Positions 62,640 through 64,000 of a DNA stretch of 64,000 nt are shown here, piece after piece. Below the pieces are notes generated by a model. That model was given only the letters and a program-made list of their open reading frames with translations. It did no database searches and had not been told where the DNA came from. Numbering within the stretch: the stretch's first letter is position 1; each line of letters starts with the position of its first letter. Position numbers and translations under genes: made by a program. The stretch comes from Streptomyces sp. DHE7-1 (lineage in GTDB: Bacteria > Actinomycetota > Actinomycetes > Streptomycetales > Streptomycetaceae). Location of the stretch: assembly GCA_016432725.1 (NCBI GenBank), contig JACJDG010000003.1, forward strand, positions 7,718,001-7,782,000, read 5' to 3'.

Positions 62640-63071
62640 CCCGCCGTCCCGAAGCGGATGTCCTGGGTGCTGTGCGCACCCGTCTGGAAGGCGACCGGCC
62701 CGTGAAAGGTGTTCCCGGACACCGCCCCGCCGGTCTCCTCGCCCCGGCCCGCGTCCGCAGCGCGTCGATTCCGGCCAACAGCTCCTCCCGCTCCGCCGCC
62801 GCCACACTCTCCAGCAGCGCGGCGAACTCCCCTCGCCACGCGCGCGCCTGCACCTCGCGCTGCCACTCCCGTTGCCCTCGTCCTCGCCCGACGCCAGCGC
62901 GGCGGCGGTGCGGTCCAGCCGCTGCAGCGCCTCACCCTCCCGGTCCGGGTCACCGCGGCCGACCAGTCGGGCGCACCTTGTCCGGAACCACGCCCACAGG
63001 TCCGAACCGGCGGCTTCCACCACTGCGGTGCCCCCCGCCGCGGCGGCCGCCGTCATCACCTCGTCAAGCAT
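62636..63071 (-). CDS. Small effector-like protein with C-terminal motif shared with the NACHT protein (two frameshifts)
   Basis: About 145 residues when repaired. An Ala/Gly-rich helical start ('LDEVMTAAAAAGGTAVVEAAGSDLWAWFRTRCARLVGRGD') is followed by 'EALQRLDRTAAALASG' and 'WQREVQARAWRGEFAALLESVAAAEREELLAGIDALRTRA'. It ends 'GAVSGNTFHGPVAFQTGAHSTQDIRFGTAG'. The last segment matches the N-terminus of the next protein. Breaks near 62868 and 62750 are fixed by one base each. The layout of helical domain plus C-terminal short motif, next to an NLR-like gene with an N-terminal copy, is that of amyloid-motif signalling pairs, where the helical domain is a membrane-damaging effector. Confidence 0.72.
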
Positions 63072-63603
63072 CGTCAAACCCCCAGTCCAGCTCTAACTTC
63101 CTGAACGACCTGAATCAGGACAGGGACCCTAGCGCGGCGCGCACTCGAACCAGATGGTTTTCCCGATTCCAGGACCGGGCACCACGCGGAGGCGTCCAGT
63201 CGATGAGTCGCAGCTTGTCGAAACCGGTGCGCTGGCGCCGGTGGTGCCTGCTACGTGTAGCTGTGACCCACACTTTCGAAACACGCCCCCGCGCTCGCTT
63301 CGTGCCGGGCCAGAGATCGTCGGCTGCACGAGGTTGATACGCAGGGTGTCTGGTGGGTGTCTGGTTGAGATCCACGAATACGGCGGAGACGGGGCCCGGA
63401 GTGGGTACCGTTGGTCGCGCGGGTTGCTGTTGAGCTGGGCCGAGGTTTTGGCGCAGAAACAGGACGCGATCCGAGGCCATCGGGCTTCCGGCAAACCCTG
63501 ATCGACAGCGTGTTAGCGTCGCAGGGGAGGCTCATAGGTGCCTTCCCCGGACGAGATGTGCGCCGTACCCGGCCCGCCAAGACGACGCACTCAAGGAGAC
63601 GTC
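63072..63603. other. Mostly gene-free stretch with a possible HATPase tail
   Basis: About 530 bp between the conflict cluster and the MBL-fold gene. On the minus strand a frame ending at 63129 reads 'TGRLRVVPGPGIGKTIWFECAPR', like the final strand of RsbW-type ATP-binding proteins ('GPGKTVWFEC'). The rest of that family is not readable in any frame, so it is at most a remnant. Confidence 0.45.
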
Positions 63604-64000
63604 ATGGGTGCCGATAGTTCCCTGATCGACTTCGAGGGAGCCAAGCCCCGGCCCAGTGCGCTGGATGTGCGGTGGATTCACGGCTCGCCGTCGGCCAAGC
63701 ACAACGCCGATCCGGACATCCAGGTCCACGGCTATGACGAGCACACGTTCATCCTCCGGCAGAACATGGCGATCGACTACGAGGCGCCGTTCTTGTTCCT
63801 GCTGTTCGGCAATGAGCGGGCGGTACTGATCGACACCGGTGCCACCGCATCCGCCGAGTTCTTCCCTCTCCGCCAAGTGGTCGACGAGCTCATGGAGTCC
63901 TGGCTCGCGTGTCACCCACGGGACGGCTACCAATTGCTCGTGCTGCACACTCACCCGCACGGTGATCATGTCGCAGGCGACGGCCAGTTCTCCGATCGTC
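63604..64000 (+). CDS. MBL-fold metallo-hydrolase (3' end outside window)
   Basis: Start ATG 63604 behind AAGGAGAC; 132 residues before the window ends, frame open. 'MGADSSLIDFEGAKPRPSALDVRWIHGSPSAKHNADPDIQVHGYDEHTFILRQ' leads to the first beta sandwich ('APFLFLLFGNERAVLIDTGA') and the zinc motif 'LLVLHTHPHGDHVAGDGQF' (H-x-H-x-D-H). It is a metallo-beta-lactamase superfamily hydrolase; the substrate is unknown. Confidence 0.9.
   Translation, partial: MGADSSLIDFEGAKPRPSALDVRWIHGSPSAKHNADPDIQVHGYDEHTFILRQNMAIDYEAPFLFLLFGNERAVLIDTGATASAEFFPLRQVVDELMESWLACHPRDGYQLLVLHTHPHGDHVAGDGQFSDR

Noticed and set aside
1..64000. CRISPR array, rRNA or tRNA genes, complete transposase or integrase
   Set aside because: No regularly spaced direct repeats, no rRNA-like or foldable tRNA sequence and no recombinase motifs were found on either strand.

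Overview
The window reads as chromosomal DNA of a Streptomyces or very close actinomycete. It is about 70% G+C with strong G/C third-position bias, and it carries a conservon (cvnABCD), a WhiB-type regulator, an ECF41 sigma factor, zinc-independent ribosomal protein paralogues and many small secreted proteins. No rRNA, tRNA, CRISPR array or intact transposase gene was recognised.

Left third (1-22 kb): a truncated FAD-linked oxidase divergent from a TetR regulator; a 2H phosphoesterase; a MerR regulator with a classical spacer operator joined to a PrxQ-like peroxiredoxin; an ECF41 sigma factor; a WhiB protein. Then comes the first conflict-type NTPase locus (6056-10846), a Trypco1-domain protein overlapping a giant trypsin-STAND NTPase-WD40 protein. 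It is followed by an MJ1316-type RNA-repair domain protein, the conservon with an extra GAF protein, a GNAT, and a trio of alternative ribosomal proteins (L33, L31, L36). A WYL regulator/hydrolase pair, a winged-helix protein, an orphan GyrB-like ATPase and a MITE-like element complete this part.

Middle (22-36 kb): PhoD phosphatase, then a run of four secreted proteins (SH3-like, small Cys protein, M15 DD-peptidase, phospholipase A2) on the minus strand. A redox/stress neighbourhood follows (PPOX flavoprotein, AzoR-like oxidoreductase, NTF2-like, AOC-like, VOC, two NmrA-type proteins, a DUF3533-like exporter and a MarR regulator). There one palindrome is repeated at two promoters, and a diverged copy precedes marR.

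36-46 kb is a coherent catabolic locus: two secreted cyanophycinase-like S51 peptidases, two paralogous amino-acid binding lipoproteins, an ABC permease and ATPase, an M20 metallopeptidase and an RpiR regulator. The layout suggests extracellular cleavage of an isopeptide or polyamino acid, import, and intracellular dipeptide hydrolysis.

46-56 kb holds decayed regulators (LuxR and HATPase remnants), a STAS-ANTAR-GAF protein, a TetR/hydrolase pair, an ECF sigma factor with a ZAS anti-sigma factor, and an AraC/hydrolase pair. 56.6-63.1 kb is a second conflict region on the minus strand: a small effector-like protein and a NACHT ATPase that share a short motif, then a Trypco2 protein and a trypsin-ATPase-TPR protein. 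The window ends in a truncated MBL-fold hydrolase.

A pervasive oddity is that well over twenty otherwise convincing genes need a single-base correction, nearly always one missing G or C in a short run. I treat most as probable sequence errors and give whole-gene spans with the break positions.
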